DNA of 64,000 nucleotides from Cheilinus undulatus (taxonomy: Eukaryota; Chordata; Actinopteri; Labriformes; Labridae). Shown piece after piece: positions 21,087 through 34,100 of this stretch. Each line of letters starts with the position of its first letter. The stretch's first letter is position 1. A program made the position numbers and the translations under genes. Location: contig NC_054886.1 in the NCBI RefSeq assembly GCF_018320785.1, positions 36,037,520 to 36,101,519 of the forward strand, read 5' to 3'. The notes under the pieces are model-generated. The model ran no database searches and was not told the origin of the DNA. It was given only the letters and a program-made list of their open reading frames with translations.

Positions 21087-24000
21087 CTAAGCACCACTGA
21101 CTCTTGCTGTTGACTCCAGATAAGAAATGTCCAAAAAGCTCTGAAGCCAGTGAGTTTTAGAGAAATCATGAGGACGTTTCCACCGCTGGGCTATAATCTT
21201 GGTCGCCATAAGGCCGGCCGGCCAGATTTTGTGTGCATCGTCCGTAAGCGTCGGTTGAGAATCATCATTTAAAAGATGGACGTGGGGGTCAAAGGTGAAC
21301 TGTGCTCCAGATAGTAATGAGATGGTGTGAATAGCATTTTTCCAAAAATCAAACACACCTGGACGTCCCGTACAGTATGTGTAAAAGAACCCGTTGTTCC
21401 TGGGTGACAAAATGAACAGGTGGGTCAGGTGCCAGACCTGTCTGGTGTCTGATTCTTGGAGTTATTGATGCTCTGTGACTGAATTTCAGATGTATGTACT
21501 GGTGATTTGGGTTTTTTGAGGCACGATTGACATCTCTCCAAATATTCTCTAGATTGTGTCCCATTTCAGACATCCCTATCCCAAGCCTTCATTCCTGGCG
21601 CAGGAATACATTTCTGGGAGTTTGATTTATCGTAGATATATGTCACTATTACTCCGAGTATTTTGGATTTTGGTGTTCTGTTAAATTTGATCCCCAGGGA
21701 ACCTTGTTAGCTTTACAAGCTAGCCTTACTCTGAGGTGATAAAAAGGGAATGTTTTCAGTTCTAAACCTACTGACCAGCTCTTTTTGCTCCACTCATGTC
21801 TTTAAGAGTTACAATACCTCTATCCTCCCAGTTTATGTTTCTGAATGGTTTTCCCTCTGGTAACAGGTGATTATTATTCCATAATGGAGATGAGCTATAC
21901 CAGCTAGGACTGGACCATAATATCAACCACTCTTTTTGACCCATTTACCAAAGAGAGGAAAGTGCTTTAGTCTCATTGGTGCTGTTAAATCTTGTTCTCT
22001 ACGTTTCCATGGAGACACTTTATCTTCATCAAACCAATAGCTAACACTTCTCAAGACATAAGCCCAGCGATAAAGTTTAAAATTAGGACAAGACCAACCT
22101 CCGTCTGTCTTTTTAACTGGAGGAGCTGACCGCTTTATATCGGCTCGTTTACCACTCCAAACATGATTCCTTAGTAAGGAGTCGAGCTTCTCCCAGTATC
22201 CTACTGGTGGAGCGACAGGGATCGTATGTGGTAGTACGTTCATTATAATTACTGCTATCCAGTTTGGGACTGACGCTGGTCGATTTCTCCATGTGTTTAT
22301 ATCAGCTTCTGTCTTCCTCAGTATTAGATTGTGATGTGTTTTAGTGATGGCAGACAGGGATTTATTAACGATGATACCTAAGTAGAGCACCTCCTTTGTA
22401 ACTGTAATCTGGGGAGGGAGTACAGCTTTACTTTGGTCCACACTGAGTGGCACCAGAGTTGATTTTGACGTGTTAACCTTATATCCAGACAGGTGCCTGA
22501 ATTGCTCAGACAGCAGGGAGAGTTTGCTGAACATCAGCCATGAAGATCAACGTGTCATCAGCACAGAGTGATATATAGGGTAAATTTCAGGACATTTCCC
22601 AATAAGTTGAGCAAGAAGTTCAATGGATGAATTAAAAACCAAAAGAGACGAAGGGTCCCTTTGCCGTGGGCCCCTCTTTATATTAAACAGTTCAGAGAGG
22701 CCTCCTCCCACACAAACCCTAGCTGTCGGATTAGCACGCAGTATTTTAATCATAATGATGAATTTATCTCCAAACTTGAATTCTCTTAATACTCTCCACA
22801 GATAGGGCCATTCAAGACGGTCAGATGCTTTTTCAGCATCTACAAATAACAGGCCACAGGTAGGGTTTTTTGTGTTGCGTTAAGTAGCTTATATGTAAAA
22901 GTCGTGGAATATTGTCTGAGGCTAGACGACCCTTAAGAAAGCCTGTTATTCTCTCAATCACTGCCCCAAGTCTATTGGACAAGACCTTGGGAAATATCTT
23001 GAGGTCCGCATTGATCAGTGAGATTGGCTGATGTCTGGTTTTGGTATTAGCGTGATCAGGGCTGTGTTTACATCTCTGTGGAAACTACCTCTTTCAATAG
23101 TAAAATGTAATGTTTCTAACCAAACCGGTCCCAGAGTATCCCACATTGCTAAGTAGAGCCACCTATACCTGGAGTACGTCCTTTATTTGTAGCTTTGACA
23201 GCTTTTAATAACTCATCCATTGTAAAAGCTGCATCTGAATCCTTAGTTTCCTCTACAGTAAGAGTAGGAGGGCCCATCATCAGAGGGAGCCGTGCAATTT
23301 GTCTACGAGTGTTCAAAGAAGTTTAAAAGTGTGGTTAATTTCTTCTGTTGAAGACACCACTCCAGTTTACTGCGTTTAATAGCTGGTAGGATCTCTCAGC
23401 CTCCTGTTGCTTCAGAGCCAACGCCAAACCAAGACTTGACCTGCTGCCTTCTGCATAATATTTACCTTTGGTTACATGGATCATGTATTCTGCCCTACTA
23501 ATCCAGCTTGTTCTGTTCAAAGATGGTTTTCTGTTGAATGAGTAGACTTTCTAAGATCCTTCTCCAAATTATGGCATTCTCTTTCTAAAGTCAGGATGGC
23601 TTGATGGCGTTTTTTATGTTGGTAAGAACTAAACCAAACAGCATTATTTCTAATAAAGCCTTTGATAGAAGCCCAAACCACTGTTGTATCTGAAACGCTG
23701 TTTCTGTTCAGGCTGATAAATTCAGTCAGTTTTGGTCTCGGCTGTTTTAGAAGTTCATCACTCTTCAATAGTGAAGTGTTAACCTTCCACCTTGTAGCTC
23801 GGTTCTTAATGCTCCTGTAGTGGAAAGCAGAAATGATTGGATTGTGGTCGGACAGATGCCTGGCCAAGATTTCTATTGAGTTTACCAACGGCACTGAATT
23901 GTGAGATAGAAGGAAGTAATCTATGCCAGAGAAGGTTTGATGTCTTGAGGAGAAGAAAGTATAGTCCTTGGCAGGTGGATTATGTACTCTCCATGTACCA

Positions 24001-24510
24001 GTGAAATTTAAATCTTTAATGAAAAGACTGAGGCAGATTCTTGACAACTTGATAGGGTTGAGCTGAATTTATCAAGATCAGCATTCATGTCTGAGCTAGC
24101 ATATAAACTGTAGTCATTTAACTTCAGTAACTGATGTGACTGAGGAAAAAAACGTCCTCATCAAATACAGTAGGGGCATAAAGACTAACAAATGCTACTT
24201 TGTTGCCTTGTGTTGATGTACAGCAAAAAGCCAGACGTCCTGTATTATCAGAGTCGATTTTTTCAAATGATAAATTAACGTCTCATTAAAATCACAACAC
24301 CTTTCGTGCGAGTCCCATCACCTGATGCCACAAAAGGTTTATAGTAGCGGTTTTGCATCATTTGGTTTTAGATGCGTTTCCTGCGACAGTGCAGGATCTA
24401 TTTTCTTTCTTTTTAGGAAGTCAAGAACTTTTGAACGCTTATATGGAGAATGAAGTCCTCTAACATTAAAGGAAACAACAGTAAAACTTTCAGCTTTATC
24501 TGTGCTGATG
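21087..24510 (-). pseudogene. L1 ORF2-like endonuclease/reverse transcriptase, multiply disrupted
   Basis: The minus strand starts near 24510 with an APE-type endonuclease (SFNVRGLHSPYKRSKVLDF, then QETHL). At 23517-24047 the endonuclease C-terminus follows (FSGIDYFLLS, LSDHNPIISAFHYR). Reverse-transcriptase motifs lie near 22860-22500: FVDAEKASDRLEWPYLW, a degraded RGxRQG-type motif (RGPRQRDP), and the active-site block read as ISLCADDTLIF. There the usual aromatic residue before ADD is Cys. Thumb-like SGYKVNTSKSTLVPLS and a C-terminal WRDVNRASKNPNHQYIHLKF follow. Stops and frameshifts separate the pieces. The protein would have performed target-primed reverse transcription; this copy cannot. 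Confidence 0.82.
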
Positions 24511-24556
24511 TGATTTTCCTCCCTCTGTTGATTAAAGTCAGTGGTGGAGCCCTGAG

Positions 24557-24578
24557 TTACCCCCCCCCCCCCCCCCCG
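24557..24578. repeat. Poly(C) tract within the L1
   Basis: A run of about 17 C on the plus strand just upstream of the ORF2 start of the element. Confidence 0.9.
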
Positions 24579-24739
24579 ACTTACTTAGTAACATCTGTGA
24601 GTGTCACTTGGCAATGTCTAACACTGAACACCTCACTCTCCCCCTCCATGTCAACAAGAAAAATAGAAAAATAACGGGTTCACAGACAATCCCTGTGGGG
24701 AGTATGAGAAAAACAACAACAACAGACATATAGCGTATT

Positions 24740-25280
24740 TGCATTAAGAAATGAATAATAATAAATAAATGAATAATAAATAAATAATAAATAAAAATAA
24801 AAATAATAATAAAGTAATAAATTTAAAAAATAATAAAAATAAAATAATATGATAATAATATATTAAATATAATAACAACAATAATAATCATAATAATAAT
24901 AAATAATAATAAAATAATAATACAATACAATAATAATACAATATAAAAGAATAAATAATATAATAAAAATAAAATAAAATAAAAATAATAAAAATAATAT
25001 AATAATAATATATAATATATAATATATAATAATAATAATGATAAATAATATAATAATAATAATACACAATGAAAATAAATAAATAATAATTATAATAAAA
25101 ATAATAAAATAATATAAGAATTATATATAATATATAATATATATAATAAAAAATAATAAATAATAAAAAAAATAAATAAGAAATAAAATATTATAATAAT
25201 AATATATTATAAATATTAAATATATAATAAAAATAATAAAAATAATAATAATAAATAAAAAATAAAGTAATAAAGACCAA
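24740..25280. repeat. AT-rich (AAT)n/(AAAT)n simple repeat inside the L1
   Basis: About 540 bp of almost pure A and T in AAT, AAAT and TATAT phrases, where ORF1 or the inter-ORF region of the L1 would be expected. Long minus-strand ORFs rich in Ile and Tyr here are compositional artefacts. Confidence 0.95.
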
Positions 25281-25959
25281 AAGGATGAAACCCTTAATCT
25301 CTTGCATACAAAACAAGCAACTCTATCTCCCAAGGGAATGTCATGCATTAATTTTGCACTGTTTTGAGGAAAACTATCAAATTCAACTGAACATAATGTA
25401 ACTGTGATGTCAGCTCTAACGCTGAGTATGAACCTCTTTAAAGTGAACAAAAAAAAGACCTGCCTTCCAGCATCATTTTAAACAGAAAAGGAAAACAAAA
25501 AAAAAAAGAAAAATTTAAATGCTGCTTTGTGAAGAGATACACATATCTCTTGTGAATTTAGTTTTTGAGCTAACCTGTATTGTATTCTTTGCTTCTCTGC
25601 TGCTTTAACGGAGCCTTTTCATTTAAATTCTTGTCAACAACCTGCATGAACAAACCAGCTCATTGTAGAGTCTTGTAGTCTCCATCCCTGTAGCCATTGT
25701 TTGTTTGATTAGCATAGCTAACTCCCAGCTGGCTCGTTAGCCTGGTTTCTTCTTGGAGTAAAATGCCGATACATGGTCGAGTTTGTATCTTTTCTTGCAG
25801 CCATAGTTACTTCAAACACATTTTTCTTTGATTTAAATCTCTATTAGGATTGTCCGTGAGCCTTAAAGACTAAGATAGAGAGGTGTTTGGGTCAGAGCTC
25901 AGTGCTGTGCAGCCATCTTGCCTCGTGCCTCAGCAGAAGTCCCTACATTTCTTGATTTT

Positions 25960-26160
25960 AAGATTTGGCCCGTTGAATGGTTGAATTTGTCATAGAATTG
26001 CCCTGGTCTAAGTGCATCAGGGAATATGAGGGGTTAAAAACACAATGACACGCCTGTCAGAGGAGAACACATTTATATGTGACTCATCGATCAGAGAGAC
26101 ACTTCCTCCATCAGAGACGCTCCAGGTAAGACGCTGACTTTATGACTATTCTGACTATTA
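25960..26160 (+). other. Conserved 5' flank of cofilin A; possible upstream noncoding exon
   Basis: It matches 54345-54545 of unit B closely. Both copies contain atcagagacgctccag followed by gtaagacgctgac, a good splice-donor context (26114/26130 here), so a noncoding first exon is possible. Conservation may equally reflect recent duplication. There is no ORF. Confidence 0.35.
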
Positions 26161-26814
26161 GGAGTATTATAACTCATTAGGTTCCAATAAGATGTCCTGG
26201 GGGCCGCACAAGTTTTTTTTAGCAATATCACTACGACCAACGACTGATATATTGGCTGCTGTAATATTTATAAAGAGAAATGATCCAATATTAGATGCAG
26301 GTACCATTTAATGAGTGCTGCATGTTTGCACACTAAAGGGTTAATTAGCTACTTTAGAAGGAGGATTTACCTGCAGATAATCTAAACAGGTCAGGCAAAA
26401 ATGTGCTGACTTTTAACGTATGATTTTAACATTTTTAGAATCCACTGATGATGAATTTACAAGACTGGAATATTCATTCTAAATATACATTCAACATGAC
26501 TGTTCGTAGCTTTAAAACAGCAACCTGTTCACAAAAGCTGATCCGAGCCCTGTTTCAGCTGACCTGGGGTCAGTGCACAGAGTCCAGAGAGGAGAAAGCG
26601 AGAGAAAGACGGACTGTTCAGTTAGAAAGGATTGTTTTTATCGTTGTGAGGGGAATTTTTACCAGACCTTTGACAAGACCTGGTGTTAAATACGCCACAG
26701 GATTTATAAACCATGTCCCGTTTAAACTAAAGGGAACAAGACCACAATTTCTCTTCTTGTTGATAAAATGAACCTGTATGTAAATAAAATGAGTTGATAT
26801 TAGTTTGGCATGAT
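26161..26814. other. Unrecognised sequence, absent from unit B
   Basis: About 650 bp not found at the corresponding position in unit B. A 107-codon open stretch (26448-26771) has no domain I recognise and no supporting context. It is probably inserted or divergent mobile DNA. Confidence 0.4.
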
Positions 26815-26822
26815 TGTAATAT

Positions 26823-27345
26823 TGGCTACGTTTACATGAGAGCTTTAATCCCCCTTTAATTCAGAATAAAAATCAAATCCTCTTTAAAATCACCTTGTAA
26901 ACACCCAATCCCGAATGAAAATGACCATTCCGAATTAAACTTAAATCCAAAGTAAGTGGCTGGTTTATTCTGATTTTAAATCCGAATTGAATAATTCCTC
27001 GTACAGGTTCATTCCACTTTAAATTAATTCCGTTCATTCTGCACACACTCGTTCCCTTGTCTGTCGCGATGACGCACATATTCGGCGCTAGCCGGCACAT
27101 TTTCCAGGATGTCCGCCCGAAGCAAGTGTCGGACTCGAGCCGAGACTATTTATTTAATAAGAGCCTTAGAAGGTATGGATATAATGAAAAGATGGACAGA
27201 AGCAGGAGGAGTTTGTTTTCTCCCAGTAGACGTAAATACATCACGTCCACCCCCTGTCCAATCAGAACCCTTCCCAACCACCAGACCTTAAGTGGAATTA
27301 AATAAGGGCGATTAAACATGTCTTCCATGTAAACCTCAATTCACA
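26823..27345. mobile_element. DNA transposon remnant with Myb/SANT-like reading frame (Harbinger-like, tentative)
   Basis: The left end ggctacgtttacatg and the right end catgtaaacctc form short inverted termini, followed inside by tttaatc on both sides. The interior, read plus from 27109, encodes TRAETIYLIRALEGMDI, which resembles the start of the Myb/SANT-like domain carried by PIF/Harbinger-type transposons. The rest is lost. It lies between the L1 insertion and cofilin exon 1 and is missing from unit B. The superfamily is an inference. Confidence 0.45.
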
Positions 27346-27751
27346 TACACTACACTGCTGCCACAGGCAGGAAGTCACTTACTCAGGAAACAATTTCACT
27401 CATGGTGGAAAGTTTAAAAACGTAAAAATGGTGAACAATCCACCAGAAACATGAACAAAGGACTCCAAGCAATGATTACTGTCCAACAGGCATCATCTAG
27501 TCAGATCCAAACACAATTCAACACATCTAAAACACATATGAACACTCTGCATGAGGGCATCATGGGAAAATTATTCAAATTTTGAAATGAAAGTAGGCGG
27601 AGCTTACATCAATTGACTCTCTGCACTGTTGATGGGCTCAGCACTGTCAAACAACTCCAACACTGAAGACCACTGAACTCAGGGTGGAGTTACAATTACA
27701 CTTAGGGAGTTAAATCAACTGACAAATTAACACTCCAGTTTTTACAGTGTA
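27346..27751. other. Unrecognised sequence upstream of cofilin A
   Basis: About 400 bp without a credible ORF, tandem repeat or recognisable terminus; not matched in unit B. Confidence 0.4.
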
Positions 27752-28013
27752 GGAGCCGGAGTGGCCGATGAACTCTTCTATAGGGACAGATATTTACCGG
27801 GAAATTTTGCACATTTTACTTTGAAACAACACCGATCCATTCTTTGACCCTGCTCAGTTTGGTTTAAACTCATGAGTATGATTATGATTCTTGTTTCATC
27901 ACACAGACCTGGGTGATCAACTGACGGACCATCATACCTGCTCGACGCAGCTGAACCTGTTAGCCACTCCCTGACGTTGTTGACGACCAAAACCTGTTCG
28001 AACAGAAAACACC

Positions 28014-28016
28014 ATG
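28014..28016 (+). CDS. Cofilin-like gene A, exon 1 (initiator Met only)
   Basis: The ATG is followed at once by the donor gtgagt (28017). An ATG-only first coding exon is the known layout of vertebrate ADF/cofilin genes. The upstream 27752-28013 is probably 5' UTR or promoter and is strongly matched by 54823-55082 of gene B, including acaccatggtgagtca. Intron 1 then runs 8.5 kb to 36549. Confidence 0.75.
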
Positions 28017-28149
28017 GTGAGTCACTCAGATCAATCTGAAATATCTCCATATAAGGGCATCCCTCTGGTATCTGTCCTCAGTTACCTCCTACTGAAGAAA
28101 CAAACATTATTACCAAAATGACATTTTTCATTTTTCTCTTGTTTCTCGT

Positions 28150-31100
28150 CTCCTAAAAGGTTTAAATAAAACTCTGAGTTCAGTTATTCTATGAATCAAA
28201 CTCTGACTTTAGTTACTCTATGAATCAAACTCTGGCTTTAGTTACTCTATGAATCAAACTCTGACTTTAGTTACTCTATCAATCAAACTCTGACTTTAGT
28301 TACTCTATCAATCAAACTCTGGCTTTAGTTACTCTATAAATCAAACTCTGGCTTTAGTTACTCTATAAATCAAACTCTGGCTTTAGTTACTCTATCAATC
28401 AAACTCTGGCTTTAGTTACTCTATCAATCAAACTCTGGCTTTAGTTACTCTATAAATCAAACTCTGACTTTAGTTACTCTATCAATCAAACTCTGACTTT
28501 AGTTACTCTATCAATCAAACTCTGGCTTTAGTTACTCTATAAATCAAACTCTGGCTTTAGTTACTCTATAAATCAAACTCTGGCTTTAGTTACTCTATCA
28601 ATCAAACTCTGACTTTAGTTACTCTATAAATCAAACTCTGACTTTAGTTACTCTATCAATCAAACTCTGGCTTTAGTTACTCTATAAATCAAACTCTGGC
28701 TTTAGTTACTCTATAAATCAAACTCTGGCTTTAGTTACTCTATCAATCAAACTCTGGCTTTAGTTACTCTATAAATCAAACTCTGGCTTTAGTTACTCTA
28801 TAAATCAAACTCTGGCTTTAGTTACTCTATAAATCAAACTCTGGCTTTAGTTACTCTATCAATCAAACTCTGGCTTTAGTTACTCTATAAATCAAACTCT
28901 GGCTTTAGTTACTCTATAAATCAAACTCTGACTTTAGTTCCTCTTGAAATCAAACTCTGGCTTTAGTTACTATATCATGCAAACTCTGGCTTTAGTTACT
29001 CTAGAAATCAAACTCTGGCTTTAGTTACTCTATAAATCAAACTCTGGTTTTAGTTACTCTATCACTCAAACTCTGACTTTAGTTACTCTAGAAATCAAAC
29101 TCTGGCTTTAGTTATTGTATAATTCAAACTCTGGCTTTAGTTACTCTATGAATCAAACCTTGGCTTTATTTACTATATGAATCAAACTCTGGTTTGAGTT
29201 ACTCTATAAATCAAACTCTGGCTTTAGTTACTCTATAAATCAAACTCTGGCTTTAGTTACTCTATAAATCAAACTCTGACTTTAGTTACTCTGTAAATCA
29301 AACTCTGGCTTTAGTTACTCTATCAATCAAACTCTGACTTTAGTTACTCTATAAATCAAACTCTGACTTTAGTTACTCTATAAATCAAACTCTGGCTTTA
29401 GTTACTCTATAAATCAAACTCTGGCTTTAGTTACTCTATAAATCAAACTCTGACTTTAGTTACTCTATAAATCAAACTCTGGTTTTAGTTACCTTATAAA
29501 TCAAACTCTGGCTTTAGTTACTCTATAAATCAAACTCTGACTTTAGTTCCTCTTGAAATCAAACTCTGGCTTTAGTTACTCTATCAAGCAAATTCTAGCC
29601 TTAGTTACTCTATAAGTCAAACTCTGGCTTTAGTTACTCTATAAATCAGACTCTGGCTTAAGTTACTCTATAAATCAAACTCTGGCTTTAGTTACTCTAT
29701 AAATCAGACTCTGGCTTAAGTTACTCTATAAATCAAACTCTGGTTTTAGTTACTCTATAAATCAAACTCTGACTTTAGTTACTCTATAAATCAAACTCTG
29801 GTTTTAGTTACCTTATAAATCAAACTCTGGCTTTAGTCATTCTAGAAATCAAACCCTGACTTTAGTTCCTCCTGAAATCAAACTCTGGCTTTAGTTACTC
29901 TATCAATCAAACTCTGCTTTTAGTTACTCTATAAATCAAACTCTGACTTTAGTTACTCTATAAATCAAACTCTGGCTTTAGTTACTCTATAAATCAAACT
30001 CTGACTTTAGTTACTCTAGAAATCAAACCCTGACTTTAGTTCCTCTTGAAATCAATCTCTGGCTTTAGTTACTCTATAATCAAACTCTGGCTTTAGTCAC
30101 TCTATCAATCAAACTCTGACTTTAGTTACTCTAGAAATCAAACCCTGACTTTAGTTCCTCTTGAAATCAATCTCTGGCTTTAGTTACTCTTTAATCAAAC
30201 TCTGGCTTTAGTCATTCTAGAAATCAAACTCTGGCTTTAGTTACTCTATATATGAAACTCTTCCTTTAATTACTCTATAATCAAACTCTGGCTTTAGTTA
30301 CTCTATAATCAAACTCTGGCTTTAGTCATTCTAGAAATCAAACCCTGACTTTAGTTCCTCCTGAAATCATCCTCTGGCTTTAGTTACTCTATAAATCAAA
30401 CTCTGGCTTTAGTTACTCTATAAATCAAACTCTGGCTTTAGTTACTCTATAAATCAAACTCTGGCTTTAGTTACTCTATAAATCAAACTCTGACTTTAGT
30501 TCCTCTAGAAATCAAACCCTGACTTTAGTTCCTCCTGAAATCAAACTCTGGCTTTAGTTACTCTATAAATCAAACTCTGGTTTTAGTTACTCTTTAAATC
30601 AAACTCTGGTTTTAGTTACTCTATAAATCAAACTCTGACTTTAGTTACTCTATAAATCAAACTCTGACTTTAGTTACTCTATAAATCAAACTCTGGCTTT
30701 ACTATATCAATAAAACTCTGGCTATAGTTACTCTATAAATCAAACTCTGACTTTAGTTCCTCTAGAAATCAAACCCTGACTTAAGTTACTCTATCAATCA
30801 AACTCTGGCTTTAATTATTCTATAAATCAACCTCTGGCTTTAGTTAGTCTTTCAATCAAACTCTGGTTTTAGTTACTCTATAAATCAAACTCTGGTTTTA
30901 GTTACTCTATAAATCAAACTCTGACTTTAGTTACTATATAAATCAAACTCTGGTTTTAGTTACTCTATAAATCAAACTCTGACTTTAGTTACTATATAAA
31001 TCAAACTCTGGTTTTAGTTACTCTATAAATCAAACTCTGACTTTAGTTACTCTATAAATCAAACTCTGGTTTTAGTTACTCTATAAATCAAACTCTGACT

Positions 31101-34100
31101 TTAGTTACTATATAAATCAAACTCTGGTTTTAGTTACTCTATAAATCAAACTCTGGTTTTAGTTACTCTATAAATCAAACTCTGACTTTAGTTACTATAT
31201 AAATCAAACTCTGGTTTTAGTTACTCTATAAATCAAACCCTGACTTAAGTTACTCTATCAATCAAACTCTGACTTTAGTTACTATATAAATCATCCTCTG
31301 GCTTTAGTTACTCTATAAATCAAACTCTGGCTTAAGTTACTATATCAATCAAACTCTGGCTATAGTTACTCTATAAATCAAACTCTGACTATAGTTCCTC
31401 TAGAAATCAAACCCTGACTTAAGTTACTCTATCAATCAAACTCTGGCTTTAATTATTCTATATATCAACCTCTGGCTTTAGTTAGTCTTTCAATCAAACT
31501 CTGGTTTTAGTTACTCTATAAATCAAACTCTGACTTTAGTTACTATATAAATCAAACTCTGGTTTTAGTTACTCTATAAATCAAACTCTGGTTTTAGTTA
31601 CTCTATAAATCAAACTCTGACTTTAGTTACTATATAAATCAAACTCTGGTTTTAGTTACTCTATAAATCAAACTCTGACTTTAGTTACTATATAAATCAA
31701 ACTCTGGTTTTAGTTACTCTATAAATCAAACTCTGGTTTTAGTTACTCTATAAATCAAACTCTGACTTTAGTTACTATATAAATCAAACTCTGGTTTTAG
31801 TTACTCTATAAATCAAACTCTGACTTTAGTTACTATATAAATCAAACTCTGGTTTTAGTTACTCTATAAATCAAACTCTGACTTTAGTTACTCTATAAAT
31901 CAAACTCTGGTTTTAGTTACTCTATAAATCAAACTCTGACTTTAGTTACTATATAAATCAAACTCTGGTTTTAGTTACTCTATAAATCAAACTCTGGTTT
32001 TAGTTACTCTATAAATCAAACTCTGACTTTAGTTACTATATAAATCAAACTCTGGTTTTAGTTACTCTATAAATCAAACCCTGACTTAAGTTACTCTATC
32101 AATCAAACTCTGACTTTAGTTACTATATAAATCATCCTCTGGCTTTAGTTACTCTATAAATCAAACTCTGGCTTAAGTTACTATATCAATCAAACTCTGG
32201 CTATAGTTACTCTATAAATCAAACTCTGACTATAGTTCCTCTAGAAATCAAACCCTGACTTAAGTTACTCTATCAATCAAACTCTGGCTTTAATTATTCT
32301 ATAAATCAACCTCTGGCTTTAGTTAGTCTTTCAATCAAACTCTGGTTTTAGTTACTCTATAAATCAAACTCTGACTTTAGTTACTATATAAATCAAACTC
32401 TGGTTTTAGTTACTCTATAAATCAAACTCTGGTTTTAGTTACTCTATAAATCAAACTCTGACTTTAGTTACTATATAAATCAAACTCTGGTTTTAGTTAC
32501 TCTATAAATCAAACTCTGACTTTAGTTACTATATAAATCAAACTCTGGCTTTAGTTACTCTATAAATCAAACTCTGGTTTTAGTTACTCTATAAATCAAA
32601 CTCTGACTTTAGTTACTATATAAATCAAACTCTGGTTTTAGTTACTCTAGAAATCAAACCCTGACTTTAGTTCCTCTTGAAATCAATCTCTGGCTTTAGT
32701 TACTCTATAATCAAACTCTGGCTTTAGTCACTCTATCAATCAAACTCTGACTTTAGTTACTCTAGAAATCAAACCCTGACTTTAGTTCCTCTTGAAATCA
32801 ATCTCTGGCTTTAGTTACTCTTTAATCAAACTCTGGCTTTAGTCATTCTAGAAATCAAACTCTGGCTTTAGTTACTCTATATATGAAACTCTTCCTTTAA
32901 TTACTCTATAATCAAACTCTGGCTTTAGTTACTCTATAATCAAACTCTGGCTTTAGTCATTCTAGAAATCAAACCCTGACTTTAGTTCCTCCTGAAATCA
33001 TCCTCTGGCTTTAGTTACTCTATAAATCAAACTCTGGCTTTAGTTACTCTATAAATCAAACTCTGGCTTTAGTTACTCTATAAATCAAACTCTGGCTTTA
33101 GTTACTCTATAAATCAAACTCTGACTTTAGTTCCTCTAGAAATCAAACCCTGACTTTAGTTCCTCCTGAAATCAAACTCTGGCTTTAGTTACTCTATAAA
33201 TCAAACTCTGGTTTTAGTTACTCTTTAAATCAAACTCTGGTTTTAGTTACTCTATAAATCAAACTCTGACTTTAGTTACTATATAAATCAAACTCTGGTT
33301 TTAGTTACTCTATAAATCAAACTCTGGCTTAAGGTACTATATCAATAAAACTCTGGCTATAGTTACTCTATAAATCAAACTCTGACTTTAGTTCCTCTAG
33401 AAATCAAACCCTGACTTAAGTTACTCTATCAATCAAACTCTGGCTTTAATTATTCTATAAATCAACCTCTGGCTTTAGTTAGTCTTTCAATCAAACTCTG
33501 GTTTTAGTTACTCTATAAATCAAACTCTGGTTTTAGTTACTCTATAAATCAAACTCTGACTTTAGTTACTATATAAATCAAACTCTGGTTTTAGTTACTC
33601 TATAAATCAAACTCTGACTTTAGTTACTATATAAATCAAACTCTGGTTTTAGTTACTCTATAAATCAAACTCTGACTTTAGTTACTCTATAAATCAAACT
33701 CTGGCTTTAGTTACTCTATAAATCAAACTCTGACTTTAGTTACTCTATAAATCAAACTCTGGTTTTAGTTACTCTATAAATCAAACTCTGGTTTTAGTTA
33801 CTCTATAAATCAAACTCTGACTTTAGTTACTCTATAAATCAAACTCTGGCTTTAGTTACTCTATAAATCAAACTCTGGCTTTAGTTACTCTATAAATCAA
33901 ACTCTGACTTTAGTTACTATATAAATCATACTCTGGCTTTAGTTACTCTATAAATCAAACTCTGGCTTAAGTTACTATATCAATCAAACTCTGGCTATAG
34001 TTACTCTATAAATCAAACTCTGACTATAGTTCCTCTAGAAATCAAACCCTGACTTAAGTTACTCTATCAATCAAACTCTGGCTTTAATTATTCTATAAAT

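Larger units (their letters stand above)
20839..25959 (-). mobile_element. L1-clade LINE insertion, probably near full length, with 17-bp target-site duplication
   Basis: Perfect direct repeats ctacatttcttgatttt flank it at 20839-20855 and 25943-25959. The oligo(T) run at 20852-20869 is the poly(A) tail of an element transcribed from the minus strand. The 5' end (25942 inward, minus strand) begins with gaggcaagatggctgcac, containing AAGATGGC, a YY1-type motif also found at the start of mammalian L1. ORF2 (endonuclease plus reverse transcriptase) is recognisable but broken. No intact ORF1 is seen; that stretch holds AT-rich repeats. It is therefore immobile in this copy. Confidence 0.85.

Noticed and set aside
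24863-25450. Ile/Tyr-rich minus-strand ORFs
   Set aside because: Products of AT-rich simple repeat within the L1.
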